Shown here piece after piece: positions 1 to 11,400 of a stretch of 64,000 bases of DNA; within the stretch, counting starts at the first letter, position 1; the number at the start of each line of letters is the position of its first letter. Position numbers and translations under genes: made by a program. The notes beneath the pieces are model-generated. The model did not search any database. It had not been told where the DNA came from and saw only the letters and a program-made list of their open reading frames with translations. The stretch is from Chiridota heheva (lineage: Eukaryota > Echinodermata > Holothuroidea > Apodida > Chiridotidae): NCBI GenBank assembly GCA_020152595.1, contig JAIGNY010003313.1, positions 223,501-287,500 of the forward strand, in the 5' to 3' direction.

Positions 1-2878
1 TCTCTGTCTTTGTTTGTATTCTATATGCTATTTCTTCAATATACCCTGAACCAATGCAATACCTCTAATATGCATCTCTGTAAATGTTTGTATTCTATAT
101 GCTATCTCTTCAATATACCCTGAACCAATGCAATACATCTAAAATGTATCTCTGTATTTGTTTGTCGTCTATATGCTATTTCTTCAATATATCCCTGAAC
201 CAATGCAATACCTCTAATATGCATCTCTGTATTTGTTTGTATTCTATATGCTATTTCTTCAACATATCCCTGAACCAATGCAATACCTCTAATATGTATC
301 TCTGTAAATGTTTGTATTCTATATGCTATTTCTTCAATATATCCCTGAACCAATGCAATACCTCTAATATGTATCTCTGTAGTTGTTTGTATTCTATATG
401 CCATTTCTTCAATATATCCCTGAACCAATGCAATACCTCTAATATGTATCTCTGTAGTTGTTTGTATTCTATATGCCATTTCTTCAATATATCCCTGAAC
501 CAATGCAATACCTCTAATATGCATCTCTGTAAATGTTTGTATTCTATATGCTATTTCTTCAATATACCCTGAACCAATGCAATACATCTAAAATGTATCT
601 CTATAAATGTTTGTATTCTATATGCTATTTCTTCAATATATCCCTGAACCAATGCAATACCTCTAATATGTATCTCTGTATTTGTTTGTATTCTATATGC
701 TATTTCTTCAATATATTCCTGAACCAATGCAATGCATCTAATATGTATCTCTATAAATGTTTGTATTCTATATGCTATTTCTTCAATATACCCCTGAACC
801 AATGCAATACATCTAAAATGTATCTCTATAAATGTTTGTATTCTATATGCCATTTCTTCAATATATCCCTGAACCAATGCAATACCTCTAATATGTATCT
901 CTGTAGTTGTTTGTATTCTATATGCCATTTCTTCAATATATCCCTGAACCAATGCAATACCTCTAATATGCATCTCTGTAAATGTTTGTATTCTATATGC
1001 TATTTCTTCAATATATCCCTGAACCAATGCAATATATCTAATATGCATCTCTGTAAATGTTTGTATTCTATATGCTATTTCTTCAATATATCCCTGAACC
1101 AATGCAATACCTCTAATATGCATCTCTGTATTTGTTTGTATTCTATATGCTATTTCTTCAATATATTCCTGAACCAATGCAATGCATCTAATATGTATCT
1201 CTGTAGTTGTTTGTATTCTATATGCTATTTCTTCAATATATCCCTGAACCAATGCAATACCTCTAATATGCATCTCTGTATTTGTTTGTATTCTATATGC
1301 TATTTCTTCAATATATCCCTGAACCAATGCAATACCTTTTAATATGCATCTCTGTATTTGTTTGTATTCTATATGCTATTTCTTCAATATACCCTGAACC
1401 AATGCAATACCTCTAATATGTATCTCTGTATTTGTTTGTATTCTTTATGCTATTTCTTCAATATATCCCTGAACCAATGCAATGCATCTAATATGTATCT
1501 CTGTAAATGTTTGTATTCTATATGCTATTTCTTCAATATACCCCTGAACCAATGCAATACATCTAAAATGTATCTCTGTAAATGTTTGTATTCTATATGC
1601 TATTTCTTCAATATATCCCTGAACCAATGCAATACCTCTAATATGCATCTCTATAAATGTTTGTATTCTATATGCTATTTCTTCAATATATCCCTGAACC
1701 AATGCAATACCTCTAATATGCATCTCTATAAATGTTTGTATTCTATATGCTATTTCTTCAATATACCCTGAACCAATGCAATACATCTAAAATGTATCTC
1801 TATAAATGTTTGTATTCTTTATGCTATTTCTTCAATATATCCCTGAACCAATACAATACCTCTAATATGCATCTCTGTAAATGTTTGTATTCTATATGCT
1901 ATTTCTTCAATATATCCCTGAACCAATGCAATACATCTAAAATGTATCTCTGTAAATGTTTGTATTCTATATGCTATTTCTTCAATATATCCCTGAACCA
2001 ATGCAATACCTCTAATATGCATCTCTGTATTTGTTTGTATTCTATATGCTATTTCTTCAATATATCCCTAAACCAATGCAATGCATCTAATATGCATCTC
2101 TGTAAATGTTTGTATTCTATATGCTATTTCTTCAATATATCCCTGAACCAATGCAATACCTCTAATATGCATCTCTGTATTTGTTTGTATTCTATATGCT
2201 ATTTCTTCAATATATCCCTGAACCAATGCAATACCTCTAATATGTATCTCTGTATTTGTTTGTATTCTATATGCTATTTCTTTAATATATCCCTGAACCA
2301 ATGCAATACCTCTAATATGTATCTCTGTATTTGTTTGTATTCTATATGCTATTTCTTCAATATATCCCTGAACCAATGCAATACCTCTAATATGTATCTC
2401 TGTAGTTGTTTGTATTCTATATGCTATTTCTTCAATATATCCCTGAACCAATGCAATACCTCTAATATGCATCTCTGTAAATGTTTGTATTCTATATGCT
2501 ATTTCTTCAATATATCCCTGAACCAATGCAATGCATCTAATATGCATCTCTGTCTTTGTTTGTATTCTATATGCTATTTCTTCAATATACCCTGAACCAA
2601 TGCAATACCTCTAATATGCATCTCTGTAAATGTTTGTATTCTATATGCTATCTCTTCAATATACCCTGAACCAATGCAATACATCTAAAATGCATCTCTG
2701 TATTTGTTTGTCGTCTATATGCTATTTCTTCAATATATCCCTGAACCAATGCAATACCTCTAATATGCATCTCTGTATTTGTTTGTATTCTATATGCTAT
2801 TTCTTCAACATATCCCTGAACCAATGCAATACCTCTAATATGTATCTCTGTAAATGTTTGTATTCTATATGCTATTTT
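1..2878. repeat. 75-bp satellite array with a 2,546-bp higher-order period
   Basis: About 38 copies of a 75-bp unit (landmark GAACCAATGCAATACCTC) run from the window edge to 2878. Units differ at a few recurrent positions (ATGCAT or ATGTAT; GTAAATG, GTATTTG or GTAGTTG), and some lack one base (ATACCCTG instead of ATATCCCTG). The first ~330 bases recur almost exactly at 2547-2876, including rare variants such as TGTCGTC and CTATCTC. This gives a higher-order period of 2,546 bp, or 34 units less four single-base deletions. Because 75 is a multiple of three, both strands stay open for long stretches, but the one-base deletions break every frame, so I do not call these coding. The array is cut off by the window start. 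Confidence 0.95.
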
Positions 2879-3260
2879 TGTAATTGACCAATTGTTCCCA
2901 TGCAGAAATGTTTATACATGGTTGTAAAAATTTTTTTGAATAAAATAAATAGCATTTTCTGATTCAGAAGCATCACCTTTCATTCAGCTGCTTGTGTGCC
3001 ACCCATATTGCAGCCTTTTCTTCTGGCTTGCTTTTCTTACCTTCTCTTACGATGTTTAGCGCCCTATTTTTACCACTTTATCACCATCATCTTACCACTT
3101 TTATCTTCCATATAGGCCAATTTCTATAACAATGCTTATTCAGCCATTTTTATTTTATTATCCTTTGCTTAGCAGCCTGATTAGAATCATGGCACTAATC
3201 TGTCAAGACACTTTAACATTCTTTACTTGGCAACCTTGTATTGTTCATGCTCCTAGCAAT
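2879..3260. other. Unique spacer between two satellite arrays
   Basis: About 380 bases of AT-rich sequence without a recognisable exon. On the minus strand an AATAAA hexamer occurs near 3152. It could be a polyadenylation signal for the minus-strand gene ending nearby, but no terminal exon was identified to support that. Confidence 0.4.
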
Positions 3261-4413
3261 CTTCATAAAGCACCCTGCTTCATAAAGCACCCTGCTTCAT
3301 AACGCACCCTGCTTCATAAAGCACCCTGCTTCATAAAGCACCCTGCTTCATAAAGCACCCTGCTTCATAAAGCACCCTGCTTCATAAAGCACCCTGCTTC
3401 ATAAAGCACCCTGCTTCATAAAGCACCCTGCTTCATAAAGCACCCTGCTTCATAAAGCACCCTGCTTCATAAAGCACCCTGCTTCATAAAGCACCCTGCT
3501 TCATAAAGCACCCTGCTTCATAAAGCACCCTGCTTCATAAAGCACCCTGCTTCATAAAGCACCCTGCTTCATAAAGCACCCTGCTTCATAAAGCACCCTG
3601 CTTCATAAAGCACCCTGCTTCATAAAGCACCCTGCTTCATAAAGCACCCTGCTTCATAAAGCACCCTGCTTCATAAAGCACCCTGCTTCATAAAGCACCC
3701 TGCTTCATAAAGCACCCTGCTTCATAAAGCACCCTGCTTCATAAAGCACCCTGCTTCATAAAGCACCCTGCTTCATAAAGCACCCTGCTTCATAAAGCAC
3801 CCTGCTTCATAAAGCACCCTGCTTCATAAAGCACCCTGCTTCATAAAGCACCCTGCTTCATAAAGCACCCTGCTTCATAAAGCACCCTGCTTCATAAAGC
3901 ACCCTGCTTCATAAAGCACCCTGCTTCATAAAGCACCCTGCTTCATAAAGCACCCTGCTTCATAAAGCACCCTGCTTCATAAAGCACCCTGCTTCATAAA
4001 GCACCCTGCTTCATAAAGCACCCTGCTTCATAAAGCACCCTGCTTCATAAAGCACCCTGCTTCATAAAGCACCCTGCTTCATAAAGCACCCTGCTTCATA
4101 AAGCACCCTGCTTCATAAAGCACCCTGCTTCATAAAGCACCCTGCTTCATAAAGCACCCTGCTTCATAAAGCACCCTGCTTCATAAAGCACCCTGCTTCA
4201 TAAAGCACTTGCTTCAAAGCACCCTGCTTCATAAAGCACCCTGCTTCATAAAGCCTGCTTCATAAAGCACCCTGCTTCATAAAGCACCCTGCTTCATAAA
4301 GCACCCTGCTTCATAAAGCACCTGCTTCATAAAGCACCCTGCTTCATAAAGCACCCTGCTTCATAAAGCACCCTGCTTCATAAAGCACCCTGCTTCATAA
4401 AGCACCCTGCTTC
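3261..4413. repeat. 17-bp minisatellite, about 67 nearly identical copies
   Basis: The unit is CATAAAGCACCCTGCTT. Copies between about 3315 and 4200 look identical. One substitution lies near the left edge (CATAACG at 3299), and several short deletions cluster at 4200-4325. A homogeneous core with degenerate margins suggests recent expansion or homogenisation. It lies on the 3' side of the last identified exon of the minus-strand ADAP-like gene. Confidence 0.97.
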
Positions 4414-4855
4414 CACACCATATAAGCTAATGATCTTTACTTACTGCAGTTCTAGAAAAATTTTAGAATTTGCTTTTCTTTTTGCTCCCAATGAATATGC
4501 GAAACATATTAAAATGACAAACTTTAGAACTAAAATATCATAAACACTGCCAATAAATGGATTTCTTTACTGAAAGGGTAGCAAATAATAACAAACATGT
4601 AACTCTTAAAAAAAATAACATTGCAAATGTAAGTAACCTGCAAAAAACACCATTCCCCTAATTCAAAACAACATTATAATTTCAAATAAAAGCAAACTTA
4701 GGGATTCCATTCAATTTGAAGAGCCAGCTTGTGCTGTAAATTTGGCTCCATCTTAAAACACCTGCAGTTTTACACCAAGAAATACTTTGCCAGACATTGC
4801 TAACAACAGAGGGGTATTTTCATACCGATTTGAACTGCAACAACCATACATTGTT
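4414..4855. other. AT-rich spacer, no supported feature
   Basis: No domain-bearing frame or repeat was seen. Because exon 8 of the minus-strand gene ends in phase 1 at 5294, the short terminal exon could lie here. Several acceptor-like sites exist on the minus strand (for example near 4457 and 4773), but none gives a tail resembling the family, so no exon is called. Confidence 0.3.
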
Positions 4856-5200
4856 CTGCCTCTGAAACAATGAATTATCAGGTACTTTATGTTAACGCTT
4901 CCTCTGAAACAATAGATTATCAGGTATCATATGTTAACGCTTCCTCTCTAAAACAATGAATTATCAGGTATTATATGTTAACGCTTTCTCTGAAACGATG
5001 AATCTTTAGGTATCATATGTTAACGTTTCCTCTATAACAATGAATTATCAGGTATTATATGTTAACGCTTCCTCTGAAACGATGAACTTTTAAGTATTAT
5101 ATGTTAATGCTTCCCCTGAAACAATAAATTATCAGGTATTATATGTTAACGCTTCCTCTGAAACAATGAATTATCAAGTATTAAATTTTAATGCTTAACA
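4856..5200. repeat. 42-bp tandem repeat, about 8 copies
   Basis: Diverged copies of a 42-bp unit containing TCTGAAACAATGAATTATCA followed by GGTATTATATGTTAACGC. Unit length and sequence vary by a few bases between copies. The array ends about 95 bp downstream of exon 8 of the minus-strand gene, in transcript orientation. Confidence 0.9.
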
Positions 5201-5293
5201 TCAGTCATCATCTATAGTCTATTCATTTCAAAAAATAAATGAATCAAATTCACAAAATGATACAAACTTTGCCAAATTTGGTTTTAGACCTAC

Positions 5294-5486
5294 CTTTATT
5301 GCAAGCTTGATGAATTGCTTTGATCCAAATCTGACGATCAAAATCTTCCTCTGCAATTAAGTGATAGGTTCTACCCGGGGTCCTTAGTTTGAAGTGGTAC
5401 CCTTTCTGAGCTGAGTCTTTCTCCAACCCACTCAATATGACTGAAATTTCAGAATCCAGCATTATCACTCCCTTGGGATTGGCATC
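5294..5486 (-). CDS. ADAP-like gene exon 8: rest of PH2
   Basis: 193 nt, 64 codons plus one base. The acceptor is TTGCTTTTCAATAG and the donor AAAG/GTAGGT. It begins DANPKGVIMLDSE (ADAP1: DAFARGEVFIGSK), then FKLRTPGRTYHLIAEEDFDR (ADAP1: ITIVTPDRKFLFACETESDQ) and IWIKAIHQACNK with the conserved Trp of the PH C-terminal helix. About 20 residues and the stop codon should follow in a further exon, which I could not place between here and the window start. Confidence 0.93.
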
Positions 5487-8400
5487 CTATTGAAAAGCAA
5501 TACAATTATATCTAACAATGAAATTTTATTTTATTTTATCATTTTTCTGGGGATGGGGGAGAACACACCAATCCATCCTAATGTTTTGATATAGAAGCAA
5601 TTTGGGGGTGGGCAGCACAAGCCTTGGTAATCTCTCCCATAAATATATGACTTGTAACCATACAACCACATAATGAATTTGAGTGTTGTTTATCATGTTC
5701 ACGTTAGAAATATAGTGGAAGCAATATGATATATACACATGCCCAAAATATCGAGTAGTTGTAATTATTTATGCTGAAAGGTATATGGAAAGGTAGCAAG
5801 CACTTTGCATAAACTGATACAAATGCCCTTTATAAACACTCACCACTTCGCATAAACTGATACAAGAACCTTCATAAACACTCACCACAAACCCTTTCTT
5901 ACAAAAACGATCCCAAAATGTGAAAAATCTGTGGCTTATGTTTAGGTCTCCAAACATATGCTCATTACGTATTGGGTTTTTTGTGAGGTAAGGGTAGGAC
6001 AGTACATTCCGTGATCCACTCTGATTGAATGACACACAATGGTAGGATAACCTGTTGAAATTCTCCATTAACTTTCCTTTGCTCTCTCCCCCCAATAGTT
6101 TACACTCAATAAATGAAGCACAACTTTTTTATCAGTACCATTTTTGTACAATCATTTATGCAGCTTCTTTTGTTCCAAAAATGGTTGTAGACACAACACT
6201 AACATTATGTGAAACTTACAGTGTACCATGCAGTAATAACCTAGCGTAATGAGTGGAGTTGGCCGATCGTAAAGACATACTGGAACTGAACTTTTTTTAA
6301 TAGTGGAAGTCCATCCATTTCTTGGGACTTAATTTTTCACTTTTTTGCGAATATCTCAGAAACGAGTTTTTGATAGATATATGTTCATAAAATGTTCAGA
6401 ATATTAAAAGAAACATATTTATGGCAAAATCACTACCTGTCCATATACCGTAAAGTTTTTAGTTTACTTACAATTTCGAGACCAAAAATCATTCTGATAA
6501 ACAAATATAGAGGCAACAAATATGGCAGTAGACATACCATGACTGAACCGACTTCAGGCCCTTTCCTTTCAGGGATAAGTTTCATTTGGATACCCAAGGA
6601 TTATCAGGGGTCAAATGATGATTTTGGAGGAAAAAAAGAAGGGTGCAGGCTAATAGCCAGGATCATTCTCAAAGAGAGGGGGGAATTTTGATGCTCAGTA
6701 AAGGATGCATGCTCATAGCCAGGATCATTCTCAAAGGGAGGGGGGAATTTTGATGCTCAGTAAAGGATGCATGCTCATAGCCAGGATCATTCTCAAAGGG
6801 AGGGGGAAATTTTGATGCTCAGTAAAGGAAGCATGCTCATAGCCATGATCATTTTCAAAGGAGGGGGGAATTTTGATGCTCAGTGGAGAATGCAGGCTCA
6901 GGAACATTCTCAAAAAGAAGGGAATTTTGATGCTCAGTGGAGGATGCAGGCTCATAGTCAGGGTCATTCTCAAAGGGAGGGGGAATTTTGATGCTCAGTG
7001 GAGGATGCAGGCTCATATTTAGAATCATTCTCAAAAAGGGGGGAATTTTGATGCTCAGTGGAGAATGCAGGCTCATAGCCAGGATCATTCTCAAAGGGAG
7101 GGGGGAATTTTGATGCTCAGTGGAGGGTGCAGGCTCATTCTCAAAGGGGGGAGCACAAATACTTCAACAAAATAGGCAGTCTCCACATTATATTGTTATA
7201 TATTTCTTCGCTTCATATCACACACAGGGGGCACAGACCATCGCAAGACGGAGCAGTCCCGCCATCTCCATAGTTGGCAATAATTGCATAGAACAATCCA
7301 CAAATCATTCAGCATTATTATTATTACACTGCATCACTCTGCTATAGATCAAATAAAAACAGAAAATATTTGAAGAATATTATAACATCCTTTTCCAAGA
7401 CATATTATACAAACTAAATGAATGAAGGAGACCCACCAATGGTTCTTTAAAGTACAGCAGCCTTTTGCCATGAAGCACCATCCACCGCTTCCTGAATGCC
7501 TCGCTTCCTTTTCTCCCCGTTTTCAGCAGATACCCCTCCTTTAATATGTCATCCCCTACCAGAGAGCTGATCTGATTAGAAAGGACATTCGTATAATGTA
7601 AAATTATCTTTGAATTTTGAAAATGACAAACATATTTGGGTTTTGAGACTGAATAGGACTTTGTCAAATTTGTTGATGATTGCCAAAAATTAAAATGCAT
7701 GATAGAAGTAACAGCTCAATATATGCTTTGAATGCTATATGCCATCAATTCTGTTTTGCTATTTTCATCATGCATAATCTTATTTTACCTCTTGTTCATA
7801 TACACCTTAAAAGGCCTAGTGACTTGTAGCAGCTTTTTCACATGTCAAAGAACATTAAAATTTGAGTAAAATCCCCTTTCAATCTTTAAAAAAGCTTGTG
7901 TAGTTTTTAAGTTATGGTCATTCAAAGTGTCAGGATTTTATCAGGCAGCAAAACTTTGTGATGTCATCAGATGAACAAAGAGCTTAATAATCTTAAGAAA
8001 TTATTTTAAATGTGTTCATCAATTTTAATCAGTTATACAACCAAGTATTACAATATTAGGATGCATTCAGATATTGACCTTCGAAATATATTTTAAAGAG
8101 GATTGTAAAACAAAAGATTTTTACAAACAATTGAAGAAACAAAGTGAATCGGCCTATACCGCAGATTATTGCGCATCAAGGCTAAAAATTAACGATGCTG
8201 TAAAATGGTCACTGTTTAACTGATTTTGATGCGAGTTTTTTTTTTTTAATAATTGGTCCATTCTTATATTTGGAATTATTTAAACTCAAATTACCCTCTA
8301 GATGTCATTAGACCTTTAACAACATATCACTATAATAAATAAGTAATTATGCAAAAAACAGAGATGTAATTTTAGATTCTTAGAGTAATAACATTGAGGT

Positions 8401-11400
8401 TATTTCAGGTTATTTTAATGATCTTTTCTGGGTCTGAATTAAAGGATTAGTTCAGGGGTCAAGCAAGTCTATCGGATTTAAAAGAAGACTTCAAAAGAAG
8501 CAAAATGGTTAAGAAAGCATTTAAAAATCTTATTCCGTTAAAGAAATATCTAAGTTTAAATTTGTTTACCTTGGGTTTTTTCAAGTTTATCATTTGTGTA
8601 GAAATGACTGAAATTAGACTAGTTGTGATGTCAAAAGCCTCAGATTCCTCAAAGTCTTTATGTATTCTATCATATTTTGTCCTGCAATTTTGTGGCTTAA
8701 AAACCATGGAATTTGTCCAAAAAAAGTAGTAAAACTAAATCTAGGAAGGGGTTTTATAATGTACCACCTGAAGAGAATTCGAGGAAAAATGATTTAAATA
8801 GTGAAAAAATTAAATAAACTTTCTTTAAAATAAATTAACAATTGTTAAGAATGTGAGAATGAAGATACTAACTTTCCAAAGTAGACTTACTACACCAGTC
8901 ATTTTTACACAGATAAAAACAGAGCTTTAACGAAATAAGATTTTTGAACCGTTAAATTCTTTACCATTTTGTTTCTTATGAGTCCTCTTTCATATAAGAG
9001 GGACATACTTGATCACTGAACAACTTCAAGCAACTTCATAGCCCTTAAATCACTGAAATGGCCGACTGACTTGATAATAAGCTACTTATATTATATTAAA
9101 TATTCCAGTACAAATTTAAAACATTTGTAAAAAGGAAAAAGTACATGCATATACATATTAAAACACATAGCAGAAAATAAAAGAATATGAATGAATAAAT
9201 AAGGACAAACAATTAAAGATACAAAATTCAAAACAGTAATTCTAACTCTCCTGTCTGTAAGTAAATTGCTGCACTGTAAATGAATGTATTTTTGTAGACG
9301 TTTATTCTGTATTTTGGCACTATGTTAGGGTTTTGAAGGTTTCTGTTTGAACGTACTAGATGACTTTGTAATGTATTGTGTAAAGGATGGTTTTGTTCTT
9401 TGTTGATTTTTGTCACCATTGCAATGAATTCCAATTTCGTCCTGTCATTTAAAATTTCAATAAGCATGGGATAATGTAGGTTAAGAATCTCTGAAGTATA
9501 CTTAAAAAATTTCCTGATTCTGTCTTTGTCTCTCTAAGATTAAATGATACCAAACGGGTACAGCATAAGGAACATGTGATAAAATAACTGATTTAAAAAG
9601 AATAACTCTAGCATTAAGATTACAAAAAGATAAAATGTATGATAAACTCGAAACAATATAGTAAACTTTACTCAAAATTTTGGACACATGATGGGAAAAA
9701 GTCAGTTCATCATCAATACATACACCAAGATAATCAGTTTTTACGCATTTTGCAACTTCTGAACCTTGAATAAATATGTTGTCTGATTTTGATTTCAAAA
9801 GCCCTGTATGTTTGACGTTTTTGTTTACAAAACACATTTCCTTGATTTCTTTAGGTTCAGCAACAAGTTCTTTTCACTACATTTTGACACAGACTCATCA
9901 ACAAATGACTCGTACTCTACTTGATCCTCATTTACAGAATTTTTAGCGATTTTTACATAAAATAGCAGTATCATTGGCATACTTTATCACACAAATAGTT
10001 TCGTTTGATCTTATTTCGTCGGTATAGATGGTAAAAAGTGCAGCAGATAGAGGGCCTCCCTGTGGTACACCTACATTTATTTCAGATTGTTCTGACAAAC
10101 CTTTGTCCAGTTTAATTTGTCTTGTCCACCCTTGAAGAAACTGTGCCAACCAATGAATGAGCCACGGGTCTTTTATAAATATTGTCAAACATTTAAGTAG
10201 GTAGTTTGGCAAGACCGTATTGAAAGCACTTGAAAAATTGAGAAAAAGAACCTTTGACATGCTTGTTTCTTTACAATTTATATGAGTCACTATATCGTTA
10301 ATTAAAACTAGTACAGCATCTACACATGAAACACCCTTCTTGTAAGCAAATTGATACACATCTCCAAGTTGTTCTACACAGCGAGGCAGTAACAAAATTC
10401 AAATTCAATTAATCTGAGCCATTATTTGCCCACAAGGCCGGTGCTTGTCTCTGGTTTCCTATGATGGTGCAAGCAGATGAGGTCATATGCCTCCCACTGG
10501 ACGGGAGATGCTTAGTGGACTCAGTGGTTAAGGATCATCGTGCTCATATGCAAAAAGTGCCGGAATCAACTCCCGTTGTGACCACTGCATTATGTCCTTG
10601 AGCTTGACTCTACTTGCCCCAGCCCGCTCAGTGTACTACCAATTAAGACACCTTTATTTGATCAATTGTTACCTTTGTCTTTTCCATAGTAGGATTCTCA
10701 GTTTCTAATTGAATATATTTGCGAATCCTCACAGCTTCATACCATTCCACCATTTCCTGAAAATAGATAAACAAAAATGATACAGCGCATTAAGCCTTCA
10801 TCCAAAGCACTTCAATAAATGTATAAATCTTGTTATAGTTTTAGGTAAACAATTGTTGCCTTCATGTATGCTATGAATCATCAGCGGCGCTGTCAGGGGT
10901 TTGATATTGGGGGAGGGGGCACAAATCTTTTTGGCATGGGGTCAAGGGGCCCGCCTTGGAGCTCCTTGTGCGGTCCAGGGAAACCTCGCATTTTCCAAGT
11001 TTTAAGTGCCCCAAAAAGACTTGGAATGTGTGCAGCAATACACTGCTCTTCGAAATAAATTAGGATGATTAAAAACGTTCTAATATACCGGCTTATAATT
11101 GTAGAATGATACAGACTACCTCCCCACCCCCCCTCCCGACCCCTTATTAAAAAAAGGTCAAAAATAGGGATTCGATATTTGAGAGCACAAACCTTTTCAG
11201 CATGGAGTCTGTGCAAAGCCCTGGTGGAGGGTCCTGGGGGCAAAGAACCGGGAAAACCTTGCATTTTCCAAGTTTTAGATACCCCCAAAAACTCTGAATA
11301 TGTGCAATACGCGGCTTTTAAAACTAAATTAGGATGATTATGAACAATCTAGTATAGCAGCATATAGTGTTGCAATGATACAGACTGCCCCCTCCCCCTC

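Noticed and set aside
84-2887. Long open frames on both strands across the 75-bp array
   Set aside because: The period is a multiple of three, so frames stay open by construction; single-base deletions in some units break all of them, and no start, splice or domain evidence exists.
4414-4800. Terminal exon of the ADAP-like gene
   Set aside because: Acceptor-like sites near 4457 and 4773 give in-phase short tails, but none resembles the family C-terminus and pyrimidine tracts are weak.
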